DNA from: Thermoplasmata archaeon
GTDB taxonomy: Archaea; Thermoplasmatota; Thermoplasmata; Thermoplasmatales; Thermoplasmataceae
Direction of reading: 5' to 3'
NCBI GenBank assembly: GCA_021846395.1
Contig: JAJZXB010000008.1
Coordinates: 31,068 to 95,067 of the forward strand
DNA: 64,000 nucleotides
Below the pieces are notes generated by a model. The model worked only from the letters and a program-made list of their open reading frames with translations, did not search any database and was not told where the DNA came from. Made by a program: the position numbers and the translations under genes. Each line of letters opens with the position of its first letter. The stretch's first letter is position 1. Below are positions 26,460-37,080 of this stretch, one piece after another.

Positions 26460-27260
26460 ATGAGCGGCTTAATACCCTTAACAATAAGGGATTTGAAAAG
26501 ATGGTACAGAAATCCCATACCCGCAGTGGTGGGAGTAATACAGCCAATATTCTGGATTGTTTTATTCGGCAGTGCCTTTGACATAACAAGATTTGGTGTG
26601 AGTTCATCGGCGTTTTTTGAAGGTGCGCCAAATTATATTACATATTTAATGGGTGGAATATTAACAATAATTGGATTATTCACAGGAATGTTTGCTGGAG
26701 TGAATATTATATGGGACAGAAGGCTTGGCATACTCCAGAGATTTTTAATTGCGCCAATTAATAGGGCTTCCATAGTATTTTCAAGAATACTGTCTTCAGT
26801 TGTAAGAATATCAGTGCAGATAGCAATATTATTTGCTGTTGCATTTGTTATACCAAACGGTTTGAAAATTGTTCATGGCTTCACATTAATGGATGGAGTT
26901 ATACTCGTATCAGCGGTTTTAATGACATCGTTCATATTTTCTTCTTTTTTCAGCATACTGGCTGTTAGAATGACAAGAATGGAATCTGTATTCGGCATTG
27001 TTAACCTGATAAATTTACCACTCATGTTTGCAAGCTACGCAATGTTTCCACCGGATCTGATGGCACCATGGTTGAGCCATATTGCACAGTACAATCCTGT
27101 ATCATGGTCTGCGCAGTCAATAAGGCTGGTGTTGATACATGGTACACTCACTGCAGGCCAATCACACACTATTTTTATTTATATGATGGGCTTGCTTGCA
27201 CTGGCGCTGTTCATGCTTGCAATTACCTATATAATATCAAACAAGGAAATCAGGGAATAA
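26460..27260 (+). CDS. ABC-2 type permease (DrrB type)
   Basis: Membrane partner of the ATPase before it; the stop and start codons touch. The 266 residues have six hydrophobic helices, starting after RDLKRWYRNPIP, and the ABC-2 family stretch GVNIIWDRRLGILQRFLIAPINRASIVFSRIL (in pieces: IIWDRR and the LIAPI loop), plus SPxxW-like PVSWSAQSIR near the C-terminus. The TAA at 27258-27260 ends the padR operon. Confidence 0.88.
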   Translation: MSGLIPLTIRDLKRWYRNPIPAVVGVIQPIFWIVLFGSAFDITRFGVSSSAFFEGAPNYITYLMGGILTIIGLFTGMFAGVNIIWDRRLGILQRFLIAPINRASIVFSRILSSVVRISVQIAILFAVAFVIPNGLKIVHGFTLMDGVILVSAVLMTSFIFSSFFSILAVRMTRMESVFGIVNLINLPLMFASYAMFPPDLMAPWLSHIAQYNPVSWSAQSIRLVLIHGTLTAGQSHTIFIYMMGLLALALFMLAITYIISNKEIRE

Positions 27261-27297
27261 ATTTAGAAAATTAAACCTCTTTAGAAATGGTAAAATG

Positions 27298-27975
27298 TTA
27301 AGAAATCACGGTGCCATTGCATTTTCCATTATACATAATATTTTTATATTGATCCATATAATTGCCATTTATAACAAATATTTTTATTTTTGACCTTTTT
27401 GCAATTGTAAGTGATGTTAGATCCATAAATACGTTTGAGCCTGCACCTGTTGAATTTTTTATTGACAGTTCAATTGCCTCGTCATAGGTTAATTTATCGT
27501 ATTTAACCGCATTTTTATCCTTCTTTGGGTCAGATGAGTAAACACCGTCAACTGATGTGGCATTTATAAGTATTTCTGCACCAATTCTTTCTGCAAATAA
27601 AACAGAAACGGTATCAGTTGTATGCCCCGGTTCAGTACCGCCCATAATCACATAGCGGTAATTGTGGCTCAGTTCAGCCGCATCATTGATATTTGTTGGT
27701 ATTTTGGAATTAACATTATCAAAGAAAGTTGTCATGGCAAGGGCGTTTATTCTTGTTGCATTTATTCCTATTTCGTCCAGAATATTATCATTTATATTAT
27801 ACTCTCTCAAATCAGAAATATATGTTCTGGCAAGTTTTCCGCCGCCAACCACTATGCCAAATTTATCATAGGAATCGATTATGGCAAGTGTCTTTGATAT
27901 TTTTTTCATCAACTCAAGATTCAATTTTTCTCCAGAAATAATTGAACCCCCAATAGATATAACTATGCTACTCAT
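27298..27975 (-). CDS. pyrH: Uridylate kinase (archaeal PyrH type)
   Basis: Phosphorylates UMP to UDP using ATP. The 225 residues from ATG 27975 show the amino-acid-kinase fold: VISIGGSII (phosphate loop), [46 protein letters not shown] and [20 protein letters not shown]. Upstream in-frame sequence to 28101 is open but unrelated and overlaps the divergent aRF1 promoter. The divergent start codons of pyrH and prf1 are 40 bases apart. Confidence 0.93.
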   Translation of the reverse strand: MSSIVISIGGSIISGEKLNLELMKKISKTLAIIDSYDKFGIVVGGGKLARTYISDLREYNINDNILDEIGINATRINALAMTTFFDNVNSKIPTNINDAAELSHNYRYVIMGGTEPGHTTDTVSVLFAERIGAEILINATSVDGVYSSDPKKDKNAVKYDKLTYDEAIELSIKNSTGAGSNVFMDLTSLTIAKRSKIKIFVINGNYMDQYKNIMYNGKCNGTVIS

Positions 27976-28015
27976 CCTTTCATTAAGGTTAAATATTATT
28001 ATAAAATTTTCTTTT

Positions 28016-29254
28016 ATGGAAACAGAAGAGTATAAACGATACGAATTTAGAAAAGCCATGGAAGAACTTTCCAAATTACATGGCAGAGGAACGGAACTCA
28101 TCTCACTTTACATTCCACCAGATAAACAGATATCGGATGTTGTTCAGCATTTAAGAGAGGAATTCTCAACATCTTCGAATATTAAATCAAAAACTACAAG
28201 GAAAAATGTATTGTCCGCAATAGAATCAATTATGTCCAGGCTTAAATATTACAAGCAACCTCCAGAATCTGGGCTTGTTTTTTTCGTTGGGCACGTTGCC
28301 ACAAGAGGCGATCAGACTGAAATGTACACAAAAATTATTGAGCCTCCTGAGCCAATACAGACATTTTTATATAAATGCGACTCTTCATTTCATCTGGAGC
28401 AGTTAACCGACCAATTGAGGGAAAAGGAACTATATGGCTTAATAGTAATAGATAGAAAGGAAGCCACAGTTGGATTTTTGCGAGGAACAAAAATTGAAAT
28501 TGTGGATTATGAATATTCACTTGTACCCAGCAAACACAGGCAGGGTGGTCAATCAAGCCGAAGGTTTGAGAGGCTTATAGAGATAGCTGCAAATGAATTT
28601 TTTAAGAAAATTGGGGATATTGCCAATACCACTTTTATGCCAGTGATCAAGGATATCATCACAATATTTGTTGGTGGCCCTGGAGCAACAAAGGAATATT
28701 TTGTTGAAAAGGAATATATGAGAAATGAGATAAAGGCCAAAATAAAGGATATGTTTGATATAGGATATACTGATGAATCCGGCTTAAGGGAACTGGTTGA
28801 CAAGGCATCGGAATCAATAAAGGATATGAGAATAACAAGGGAAAAGGACATAATCAATAGATTTTTACGGGAGATTAAAAAATCTGATGGCGGTCTGGGT
28901 GTTTATGGGGAGGATGCCATAACAAACTCTTTGAAAATGAAGAATCTTGAATTGCTCATCATCTCTGATTCAATTCGCAAAATAAAATATTTTTATAAAT
29001 GCCCTGCTTGTGGTACAGAAAAAACGTTTACCGAGGATCCAGTGGAGCAGCTATTATGCGATAATGACAATGCAGTGATGAATTATGAAAGGGAAGATGA
29101 TTTTATCGAATATTTATATAAAATGGCTGAAGCTGCCGGGACAAAGGTTGAATTTGTTTCTGAAGACAGTGATGAGGGAAGATTATTGAAAACAGCCTTT
29201 GGTGGGGTTGCCGGCATTTTAAGGTATATACCTGAAAACCAGATAAGTTTTTAA
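28016..29254 (+). CDS. prf1: Peptide chain release factor aRF1
   Basis: Terminates translation at all three stop codons. The 412-residue chain (ATG 28016) has NIKS at about 55-58 in the N domain for codon reading, the GGQ peptidyl-hydrolysis motif in [15 protein letters not shown] and a C domain ending with the [12 protein letters not shown] zinc-ribbon-like insert. The open frame begins at 27881, but the extra 45 residues would overlap pyrH; the ATG preceding [14 protein letters not shown] matches the family start. Confidence 0.95.
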   Translation: METEEYKRYEFRKAMEELSKLHGRGTELISLYIPPDKQISDVVQHLREEFSTSSNIKSKTTRKNVLSAIESIMSRLKYYKQPPESGLVFFVGHVATRGDQTEMYTKIIEPPEPIQTFLYKCDSSFHLEQLTDQLREKELYGLIVIDRKEATVGFLRGTKIEIVDYEYSLVPSKHRQGGQSSRRFERLIEIAANEFFKKIGDIANTTFMPVIKDIITIFVGGPGATKEYFVEKEYMRNEIKAKIKDMFDIGYTDESGLRELVDKASESIKDMRITREKDIINRFLREIKKSDGGLGVYGEDAITNSLKMKNLELLIISDSIRKIKYFYKCPACGTEKTFTEDPVEQLLCDNDNAVMNYEREDDFIEYLYKMAEAAGTKVEFVSEDSDEGRLLKTAFGGVAGILRYIPENQISF

Positions 29255-29333
29255 ATTCTATGCTGGTCCCCAGAATTTCATTCTATTATAATTATTTTAA
29301 TTAAAAATAAATACACATTATCTATTAAGGTTT

Positions 29334-30329
29334 ATGTATCCTTTATTTTTCTATGTTAATAGGTTCAGGAAATACACAAGAACACACATATTCAAAGCAT
29401 CATTTTTAGCAATTACAGTAATAATTTATTCAGTTTTTTCAGAATTCTACCTTGAAAATAACATAGCGTCAAGCGGGATACACAATTTATTTGAAAGTTT
29501 ATGGTGGACAATGCAGACAGTGACAACTGTTGGTTATGGGGATACACCGGTTTATGGGTACTTCGGCAGGATGAATGGAATAATTGTAATGGTTACCGGC
29601 ATAGGTGCCCTTGGTTATTTGACTGCCGCAATAACCACAATAATGATAGATGCCAGGCTTGCTTCCAGAATAGGTGATAAAATGGCTGTAGAAAGAAAAC
29701 ATATAATTTTGTGCAATTATAATGAAACAACAAAAAAGGTTTTAAGAGATATAATAAAGGAAGGTTTTGAAATTGTAATACTAAACGATGAACAGATACC
29801 GGGAACGAATGAATACTCATTTATCAAGGGAAATTTTTTAAGTGAAAATGACCTGATAAGGGCAGGTATAAAAAATGCCACAATGGTGTTAATATTTTCA
29901 AAAAGCGAGGAAAAGAATTCGATGGCAGTTGATGCCGAAACAATTCTATCGGCAATGATAATCAAAAAACTGAATGATAATGTACGCATCATAGGTGAAA
30001 TAATGAATCCTGAAAGCAGGGCCCATGCTGAAACCTTCATAGATGATATAATAATAAAGGGAGAGGTATCCTCACTGTTGATATCTTCCTCAATATTAAT
30101 TCCGGGTATGCCTGAATTTATAAATGAATTATTTTCATCAAAAAATATAGCTGAAGAACGTGTGGATATTAAATATAAAAATTTGACATATGCTGAATTT
30201 ATATCGGAAATGGAAAAAAATGGAAAAATTGTTATTGGATTCAGGGAAAAGGATAAAATATTTTTACGAGAAAAAATAGATAAAGTTCTGGATAAAGATA
30301 ATTTTATTTATATAAAGGAAAATTACTGA
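29334..30329 (+). CDS. Potassium channel with RCK (TrkA-N) domain
   Basis: Two-helix K+ channel of the MthK type, 331 residues. Helix 1 is about 20-40, the pore helix with the selectivity filter TVGYGD stands at 65-70, and helix 2 at 80-103. Residues about 115-330 form the RCK gating domain ([16 protein letters not shown]ossmann start, then [14 protein letters not shown] cofactor region, TrkA-C end). The family gates K+ flow in response to Ca2+ or nucleotides. In an acidophile it would help set the reversed membrane potential. Its last seven bases overlap the convergent VAT gene. Confidence 0.92.
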   Translation: MYPLFFYVNRFRKYTRTHIFKASFLAITVIIYSVFSEFYLENNIASSGIHNLFESLWWTMQTVTTVGYGDTPVYGYFGRMNGIIVMVTGIGALGYLTAAITTIMIDARLASRIGDKMAVERKHIILCNYNETTKKVLRDIIKEGFEIVILNDEQIPGTNEYSFIKGNFLSENDLIRAGIKNATMVLIFSKSEEKNSMAVDAETILSAMIIKKLNDNVRIIGEIMNPESRAHAETFIDDIIIKGEVSSLLISSSILIPGMPEFINELFSSKNIAEERVDIKYKNLTYAEFISEMEKNGKIVIGFREKDKIFLREKIDKVLDKDNFIYIKENY

Positions 30330-32557
30330 TATAAGCCGAGATCGGCAGTTTTCTTCCTCTCCTTTATATCCTTGCCCATGGATAGCGCAAGGTTGTCATA
30401 GAATTTTATAACATTTTCATCCACAGAAGGCCTGATTGTATTCATTGCCTTTATGAAATCCTCCTGATTTACCTCAATCGCTTCTGGATTTGAACGATAA
30501 GCCATCATGCCAGCTTCCCTGCATAGATTTTCTATATCGCTCCCAACATATCCTGCTGTTCTTCTGGCTATTTCCTTGAGATTGACACCCTTTGAAAGGG
30601 GCATTTTCTTTGTATGAACGTCAAGTATCTTATATCTTCCATCTTCGTCAGGTGGCGGTATGTATATTATTTTATCAAACCTACCCGCTCTTAGCAATGC
30701 AGGGTCTATAATATCCGGACGATTTGTTGCTGCTATTACAACAACTCCATTCAGGACTTCTATTCCATCCATTGATGTTAACAACTGGTTTACAATTCTT
30801 TCTGTAACTCCAGAATCCATTGACGCACCTCTCCTTGGAGCTATTGAATCTATCTCATCCATAAATATTATAGATGGTGAAACCTGTTTTGCCTTTTTGA
30901 ATATTTCTCTTACAGCTTTTTCGCTCTCTCCAACCCATTTGCTTAAAACCTCTGGACCCTTTACAGAGATAAAATTTGCATTGCTTTCATTGGCAACTGC
31001 CTTTGCCAGCAACGTTTTTCCTGTTCCAGGAGGGCCGTATAATAAAAATCCTTTTGGAGCCCTTATGCCAAGCCTCTTAAAGACATCCGGGTTCAATAAT
31101 GGCAATTCTACAGCTTCTCTGAGTTCAGATTTTACGTTTTCAAGGCCACCAATATCAGTCCATTTTATATTTGGAACCTCAACCGTTACCTCCCTCAAAC
31201 TGCTCGGTTCAATTGTTTTTAGAGCATCCATAAAATCTGTCTGGGTAACTACCATTTTTTCCAGAACTTCAGTTGGTATAGGCTTATCAAGGTCTATTTC
31301 AGGCAAGTATCTTCTCAGGGCGTTCATTGCAGATTCTCTTGTGAGGGCAGCAAGATCCGCTCCAACAAAGCCATATGTGAGGTCTGCAATATCATTCAAG
31401 AATTGATCCTTTTCATCATCTGTCATCCCAAGGGGCATTCCCCTTGTATGAATTGTCAATATTTCTTCCCTGCCTTTTTTGTCAGGGACCCCTATGTTAA
31501 TTTCACGATCAAATCTGCCAGGTCTCCTGAGAGCAGGATCAACAGCATCTATTCTGTTGGTGGCACCTATGACTATAACATGCCCCCTCTCCTTTAGGCC
31601 ATCCATCAAAGTCAGAAGCTGGGCAACAACTCTTCTTTCAACTTCACCCTGAACATCCTCCCTTTTAGGTGCTATTGAGTCTATTTCATCAATGAATATG
31701 ATCGACGGTTCAGATTCTTCAGCTTTCTGGAATATCTCCCTGAGTTTCTGCTCACTCTGCCCATAGTATTTGCTCATTATTTCAGGTCCATTAATTGAAT
31801 AGAAGTTTGCTCCGCTTTCATTGGCAACAGCCTTTGCTATTAGAGTTTTTCCTGTTCCAGGAGGGCCACTCAATAAGACACCCTTTGGAGGCGTTATTCC
31901 GAGTCTCTCAAAAAGTTCTGGATGTTTTAATGGCAGTTCTATAATTTCCCTTATTTTTTCAAGCTGATCGGATAAACCGCCTATATCCTCATAGCTTACC
32001 CTTGTAACCTCTTCCAGAACTTCAGAGGCCGGTTCTTCCCTGATCTCAACCTGAGTCGTATCACCTATTTCAACAGGTATTTTGCTTGGAATTGTTTTTA
32101 TAACCTTGAACAGGAGGCCAGTGTGACCGGCAAGCGTTAGGCCGGGAACGCTTATGCTGTCCTGTTCTATAACCGGCCTTCTTATCAAAGCTTTCTGTAC
32201 AAAATCATCAATACCCTCACCAAATCTAAGCCTCTGATCCTTTCTTATTATAGGTGCCAGAACGACTTTTTTGGCATCTTCAACCTCAACCTTTCTTATT
32301 GTTACCTTATCTCCTATTGAAGCGCCACAGTTATTTCTCATAACACTATCTATTCTGGCTATGCCTTTATTTTCATCCTCCGGCCTGGCCCTAAAAACTC
32401 TACCAACAGTGGTTCTGATTTTCTCAATGGAAACAACATCTCCTATTTCAACATCAAGATCCATTCGTGAAATTTCATCAAGTCTGACTCTCGCCATACC
32501 GGGATCCGTTGCGTTGGCTTCAGCCACTCTCAAAACTATCCCATTATTAGATTTCAT
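30323..32557 (-). CDS. vat: VAT / Cdc48-type AAA+ ATPase
   Basis: Protein-unfolding ATPase that feeds the 20S proteasome. 744 residues from ATG 32557: N domain (1-185, double-psi barrel), D1 with Walker [10 protein letters not shown] (about 230-238) and Walker [16 protein letters not shown]2 with YGPPGTGKT (about 505) and [14 protein letters not shown], and arginine fingers in each domain. It ends in LYQ, a hydrophobic-Tyr-any C-terminus that docks into proteasome pockets. The frame is open upstream to 32641, but the M29 start matches the family. Confidence 0.94.
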   Translation of the reverse strand: MKSNNGIVLRVAEANATDPGMARVRLDEISRMDLDVEIGDVVSIEKIRTTVGRVFRARPEDENKGIARIDSVMRNNCGASIGDKVTIRKVEVEDAKKVVLAPIIRKDQRLRFGEGIDDFVQKALIRRPVIEQDSISVPGLTLAGHTGLLFKVIKTIPSKIPVEIGDTTQVEIREEPASEVLEEVTRVSYEDIGGLSDQLEKIREIIELPLKHPELFERLGITPPKGVLLSGPPGTGKTLIAKAVANESGANFYSINGPEIMSKYYGQSEQKLREIFQKAEESEPSIIFIDEIDSIAPKREDVQGEVERRVVAQLLTLMDGLKERGHVIVIGATNRIDAVDPALRRPGRFDREINIGVPDKKGREEILTIHTRGMPLGMTDDEKDQFLNDIADLTYGFVGADLAALTRESAMNALRRYLPEIDLDKPIPTEVLEKMVVTQTDFMDALKTIEPSSLREVTVEVPNIKWTDIGGLENVKSELREAVELPLLNPDVFKRLGIRAPKGFLLYGPPGTGKTLLAKAVANESNANFISVKGPEVLSKWVGESEKAVREIFKKAKQVSPSIIFMDEIDSIAPRRGASMDSGVTERIVNQLLTSMDGIEVLNGVVVIAATNRPDIIDPALLRAGRFDKIIYIPPPDEDGRYKILDVHTKKMPLSKGVNLKEIARRTAGYVGSDIENLCREAGMMAYRSNPEAIEVNQEDFIKAMNTIRPSVDENVIKFYDNLALSMGKDIKERKKTADLGLYQ

Positions 32558-32803
32558 ATTACCTATATTGACAAAATAGTATTTTAAAATATTGAAATAA
32601 AGAATGTTAAAAATTATTGAACTCATTGATTGCAGGCACATTAATAATTGGGCAATATGGAATGGATCTGGTGGAATATTTTAAAAATAACGGCATAATT
32701 TAATTATGCATGAATTATTGACCATTTTACATTATATTAAGGAAAACATTAAAACAGGCTATTTTGAAAACAGAGTAAAATAATATCTCCCTGTGAATCA
32801 AGG

Positions 32804-34471
32804 TCACTTTGATTTAACATAATCATAAAATCTGTCAATAAAATCTGAAGAATCCATTATCATTCCATAATCAGAATATTTAAATATATTTGCATTCTCA
32901 TCATTATTTACCGATATGATCTTTTTGGCATATCTTGTTCCTACTATGTGGTTATCTGCACCTGAGACCCCTATATTTATGTAGATGTCCGGAGAAATTG
33001 AGATCCCCGTTAAACCTATTTGAACCTGTTCCGGCATGAAATGCATGTCCACAATTTTTCTTGTGCCGCCAAGAGATGCATGAATCGTGCCTGATATATC
33101 CTTTAATTTTTCTATATCCTCTCTTTTAACTCCCCTACCTGCACCTATGATTATTCTTGTATTCAATGCCGGAAATTTTGATTCCTCATAGGCAAGTGTC
33201 CTGTTCCTCTCGTCTTCAGTTTTTTCAATAATTACCCTTGCATTGTAATTTTTGAATTTTATCTTAAACATACCTTGCCTTACGGTTGCAATATCTGGAG
33301 TCGTTTTGGAAATAATTTCCGCTATGATTCCACCGCCAAATGCCGGTTTGTATTGAATCATTCTATTATCCACAAGTGATATATCAACGCAATCTGCGGT
33401 TAAGCCCAGACCTAACGAAGCCGCAACCAGTGATGCTATATCCCTTCCATTTAGGTTTGAAGGTGCGAGTACGTGTTTAACATCATTATTTTTTATATAT
33501 TCTGAAACATATTTTGAGAAATAAAAAGCATCAGGATTCTCCAGATAGATATACTCATGGCAGGCTATGCCATCAATTTTCTCTGGATTTATATTTCCTA
33601 TGACAACAATTTTCATGTTCGATATCTCTGCAATTTTTGATGCTATTTCCATCGATGTTATTGCGTCATCAATAGCAAGCCCGAGAAAAATGGAATCATC
33701 TTCAAAATCATCAAGAATTTGGTATTCATTGATTACACGCTCGCCCTTATCCTCATCCAGTATTTTTAAAAAATCCTTGAAATCGATGAAGGTACAGTTT
33801 CTTGAACCGTTCAATCTATCTGTATTTTTAACAACGGTCAATGAATTCCTGCCATTGAGATTTATATCCCCTGAATCAATTATTTTTATATCCTTATTTA
33901 TTTCGATGTCCGGAATCGGCCTTGCCCTGTTTATCTTTTCACTCACCGAAATAACAGCGGGCATATCTGCCATTATTTTTCTTACGCCATAATCTTCATC
34001 TCTTTCAAGAATCAATTTTGAATCATTTATTTCTATGCTGGATATGGAAGATATAAAATTATAATCTGAAAAATATGAAATTTCAGGGGGAACCTGTGAT
34101 GTTTCGCCGTCAAGAGAATATTTTCCAGTTAACACAATATCTGGCCTTATTAGCTTAACAACATGAGATAGTATCTGTGATGTAATATATGTGTCTGCAC
34201 CTGCAAATTGTCTATCTGTTATTAAAATGCCATGGTCTATGCCCATTTTTAATGCGTCAGTTATCACATCTTTTGCAGACTGAGGACCCATTGATGCCAC
34301 ATATGTCTCCAGGCCATATTTTTCCTTCAATTGTAATGCCGCCTCAACAGCTTTTTTATCAAAGGAGTTCATCATCAATTTAACACCAATTCGCATAATT
34401 CTGTTGGTTTCACGGTCGTATTTTATATCATTAATATCTGGTATCTGCTTTATGAATACAAGGACCTTCAT
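32804..34471 (-). CDS. Electron transfer flavoprotein, fused beta-alpha subunits
   Basis: Transfers electrons from acyl-CoA or related dehydrogenases to the quinone pool. The beta part is about residues 1-250 (KVLVFIKQIPDI, MNSFDKKAVEAAL, LTGKYSLDGETSQVPPEIS, with the AMP site), and the alpha part about 255-555 (GLTADCVDISLVDNRM, RIIIGAGRGVKREDI, QIGLTGISISPDIYINIGVSG, which binds FAD). No stop or frame break interrupts the join. Single-chain ETF of this order occurs in other thermoacidophilic archaea. No dehydrogenase lies alongside. Confidence 0.93.
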   Translation of the reverse strand: MKVLVFIKQIPDINDIKYDRETNRIMRIGVKLMMNSFDKKAVEAALQLKEKYGLETYVASMGPQSAKDVITDALKMGIDHGILITDRQFAGADTYITSQILSHVVKLIRPDIVLTGKYSLDGETSQVPPEISYFSDYNFISSISSIEINDSKLILERDEDYGVRKIMADMPAVISVSEKINRARPIPDIEINKDIKIIDSGDINLNGRNSLTVVKNTDRLNGSRNCTFIDFKDFLKILDEDKGERVINEYQILDDFEDDSIFLGLAIDDAITSMEIASKIAEISNMKIVVIGNINPEKIDGIACHEYIYLENPDAFYFSKYVSEYIKNNDVKHVLAPSNLNGRDIASLVAASLGLGLTADCVDISLVDNRMIQYKPAFGGGIIAEIISKTTPDIATVRQGMFKIKFKNYNARVIIEKTEDERNRTLAYEESKFPALNTRIIIGAGRGVKREDIEKLKDISGTIHASLGGTRKIVDMHFMPEQVQIGLTGISISPDIYINIGVSGADNHIVGTRYAKKIISVNNDENANIFKYSDYGMIMDSSDFIDRFYDYVKSK

Positions 34472-34669
34472 AGGATATCCACCAGAATTTTGTTGTTTTC
34501 AATATCTGTTTTATGTAAATTCAAATTTTTTATTGGAGTTTTATCGTTGCACTTTAAATAGGGATCGCTAAACGCTTTCTGCCACATAAATTATAATATA
34601 CATTAATATTATAACTTTTTTTGTTCTTTATATAATGGGGAAGATATATAATGCCAATAGCAATAATAC

Positions 34670-35497
34670 ATGATGAAAGCACAAAAAATTGATAATTGTC
34701 CCATATCATTACTCGCGGAATCACCAATTTATTTAAACAATAAATTTTACTGGATAGACATAAAATCAGGCATTATGCACTCCTACGATGGGGATTTTCA
34801 ATCATTTGACATGAAAGAAATGATAACCTTTATTGTCCCCTCAAAAAACAATATTGTATATTCGACAAAAAATTCCATAAAATACTTTGATATTGAAAAT
34901 AATAAAAGCAGGGATATTTTCAATTTAAATTTCAGGGAAAATGTAAGATTTAATGATGGAAAATGTGACGCCTCTGGACGATTGTATGCCGGCACAATGG
35001 ACATGAATGAAAAAAACCCGGATGGCTCACTGTATATGTTTGATAGTTCATATCATGAGGTACTGAATAATATCACTATATCCAACGGAACAATATGGTC
35101 CAGCGACAATAAAAAAATGTATTATATTGACTCACCTACAAAAAAGATACGCGTTTTTGATTATGATCTGAAAAATGGAAAAATTTTAACAGAAACTGAA
35201 AGCATTGACGTTAATTTTTCATCTGGAGTACCAGATGGCATGACCATTGATTCCCACGATAATATTTATGTTTGTTTTTATGGTGGGGGACATGTTCTTG
35301 CCTTTGATAAAAATGGGAGAAACATAAAGGAGATTGAACTCAGCGTAAACAATGTTTCATCCTGCATTTTCGGCGGAAAAAATATGGATGAGCTTTTTAT
35401 TACAACTGCCAAAGACTGCAAGGGAAATGGCGGAGAAGTTTACACATATAAAAATGATATAGCTGGAAGGCCATCTTATGAATATAAATTAAGCTAA
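34670..35497 (+). CDS. SMP-30/gluconolactonase-family beta-propeller lactonase
   Basis: Opens sugar lactones such as gluconolactone. The 275 residues form a six-blade propeller with LAESPIYLNNKFYWIDI (metal-ligand Glu), RFNDGKCDASGRLYAGTM (Asn and Asp ligands), ISNGTIWSSDNKKMYYIDS and GVPDGMTIDSHDNIYVCFYGGG (Asp ligand). A calcium or zinc ion sits at the centre. In Thermoplasmatales the non-phosphorylative Entner-Doudoroff pathway needs such an activity; the candidate KDG kinase is 10 kb upstream. Start: first of two adjacent ATG codons. A TTTATATAATG TATA-like element lies at about 34626-34636. Confidence 0.88.
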   Translation: MMKAQKIDNCPISLLAESPIYLNNKFYWIDIKSGIMHSYDGDFQSFDMKEMITFIVPSKNNIVYSTKNSIKYFDIENNKSRDIFNLNFRENVRFNDGKCDASGRLYAGTMDMNEKNPDGSLYMFDSSYHEVLNNITISNGTIWSSDNKKMYYIDSPTKKIRVFDYDLKNGKILTETESIDVNFSSGVPDGMTIDSHDNIYVCFYGGGHVLAFDKNGRNIKEIELSVNNVSSCIFGGKNMDELFITTAKDCKGNGGEVYTYKNDIAGRPSYEYKLS

Positions 35498-35550
35498 TTC
35501 AAATTAAATAATATTGCCATAGATAAAATAGTGTGAAAATCCATGAAAAG

Positions 35551-35634
35551 TGCGGAGAGGGGGATTTGAACCCCCGAATTCCTGCGAAAATGGACCCTAA
35601 ATCCATCACCTTTTCCTAGCTCGGCAATCTCCGC
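35551..35634 (-). tRNA. tRNA-Leu (anticodon TAG)
   Basis: Reading the minus strand, acceptor GCGGAGA pairs with TCTCCGC, discriminator A at 35551. The anticodon stem ATGGA/TCCAT encloses TTTAGGG, giving anticodon TAG. A long variable arm (TTTCGCAGGAATTC) and a T-arm GGGGGTTCAAATCCCCC complete a class II tRNA. No CCA is encoded and there is no intron. Confidence 0.95.
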
Positions 35635-35711
35635 TCTCCATAGTTTATATTTAAAATTTATAAATAGTTTTCATTTCATAAATAAAAAATACCATTGAAT
35701 AATAACATTAT

Positions 35712-36281
35712 ATGTTCAACCCTGACGATTCTATAATAATTATGATAAATTATGATGAACGATTTTTTAAGAATATATTCAGCAAAATGGAATTTATAAT
35801 GGGAATAGATTATCTCAATCATTATTCAGAGAAATTCCACGTACCATTTTTATTCACACAGAGAGACCTGAATTATAAAACAGGCAATGAGGAATTAAAT
35901 AATTTCCGGAATAGCATGAGCAAAAGACGCCTGGACGGGAGAGCGCCAGAATCACATATGGATAGCAAGTTTATAAATGAGTTCAATAAAAAAATAATAC
36001 CAGAAAACGTAATAAAAACATATAAGGAGGATATATTTTACCATACCCATATTGAAGATAAAATAAAGAAATATAAAAGAAATACATTATTGATCTGTGG
36101 ATTCTTCACAGATACCGATATAGTTGTAAGTTCATTTGAATCCTATGTGAGGGAATTCAACACATACGTTGTTTCCGATGCCTCCTCAACATATTCTGAA
36201 AGGTTGTATTTCCAATCACTAGAAATGATTGGCCAGATTCTTCCAGTTATAGATACGAGGGACATGGAAAAATATTTTTGA
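35712..36281 (+). CDS. Isochorismatase-fold protein lacking the catalytic cysteine
   Basis: The 189-residue protein has the cysteine-hydrolase/isochorismatase pattern: an early aspartate in IIIMINYDERFF (Asp15), FLFTQRD, a lysine in IKTYKEDIF (Lys105) and the late LLICGFFTDTDIVVSSFESYVREFNTYVVSDASS. In active relatives the segment reads TD-x-C-V with the nucleophilic cysteine; here the position is Asp136 (TDTDIVV), so the classical triad is broken. It may bind a ligand or have another activity. It ends one base from the convergent GPN gene. Confidence 0.72.
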   Translation: MFNPDDSIIIMINYDERFFKNIFSKMEFIMGIDYLNHYSEKFHVPFLFTQRDLNYKTGNEELNNFRNSMSKRRLDGRAPESHMDSKFINEFNKKIIPENVIKTYKEDIFYHTHIEDKIKKYKRNTLLICGFFTDTDIVVSSFESYVREFNTYVVSDASSTYSERLYFQSLEMIGQILPVIDTRDMEKYF

Positions 36282-37061
36282 TTATTCCTCCTTGTATCCA
36301 GTATCTGTATCCTCCCCACCCTGGAAGTAATTGGCCATATCGGAATAAATATCATCAAAACCAAACATATCCTTTGATGAAACAGGGGATACCTTATTTA
36401 TTATATCAGATTGCTTGAAAGCATTGATTACGTTTAGAAAATAATCCTTGGACATTTCTCCCTTTTCATTTTCAAATTCGTCATATAAAAGGTCTGGATA
36501 CTCTTCCCAGTTTTTAATTTTTTCAACGTCATCTGCTCCTATAAGGTCTATCTTGTTCAGAACAAAAATCATCGGAACATAAAATCTGGAAAAAACCGAT
36601 CCAAATAGCATTTTCTGAGATATAAAACCCGATGGCATGTTGGATAATATTGCATCTGAAATAAATGCCAGCATTCCCATCTTTCCAGCAAGTGCCTCAA
36701 CAATTAACGGGCTGCCTGGCCTGAACGCAAATAGTTCTATTTGTCCAGGCGTGTCAAATATAACATAATAATCCTCATATAAATCCAGTTTATCTTTTAT
36801 TTTTTGTGCATTATCTATTATGAGATCCGAAGCCACTATCTGTGCGCCATTTGGCCCAAGGGAATATTGGCTCATTATGTCATTCAGTGATATCATCTCT
36901 CTGATATCTATATCTGGCTGGTATGGCAAATACTCTGCTCCTGGATCGAGATTCACTACAATCACATCATAATCATTCTGTACTAACCAATCCTTAAACG
37001 CCCCGCAAAAAGTTGATTTCCCTGTTCCGGCTGGCCCGGTAACAAATAAAGATCCTATCAT
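36282..37061 (-). CDS. GPN-loop GTPase
   Basis: Dimeric GTPase of the XAB1/Npa3 family that in eukaryotes assists RNA polymerase assembly. The 259-residue archaeal form shows Walker A GPAGTGKSTFC (about 9-19), the GPN insertion (SLGPNGA, about 67-73) and the NKID motif at about 166-169, plus FDTPGQIELFA. The gene is next to the DP2 gene (19-base gap) and likely co-transcribed with it. Confidence 0.92.
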   Translation of the reverse strand: MIGSLFVTGPAGTGKSTFCGAFKDWLVQNDYDVIVVNLDPGAEYLPYQPDIDIREMISLNDIMSQYSLGPNGAQIVASDLIIDNAQKIKDKLDLYEDYYVIFDTPGQIELFAFRPGSPLIVEALAGKMGMLAFISDAILSNMPSGFISQKMLFGSVFSRFYVPMIFVLNKIDLIGADDVEKIKNWEEYPDLLYDEFENEKGEMSKDYFLNVINAFKQSDIINKVSPVSSKDMFGFDDIYSDMANYFQGGEDTDTGYKEE

Positions 37062-37080
37062 GGATCATTATTTCTTATTT

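Noticed and set aside
30660..31406. 248-codon plus-strand frame over VAT
   Set aside because: Antisense shadow of the conserved AAA modules; no RBS and no family.
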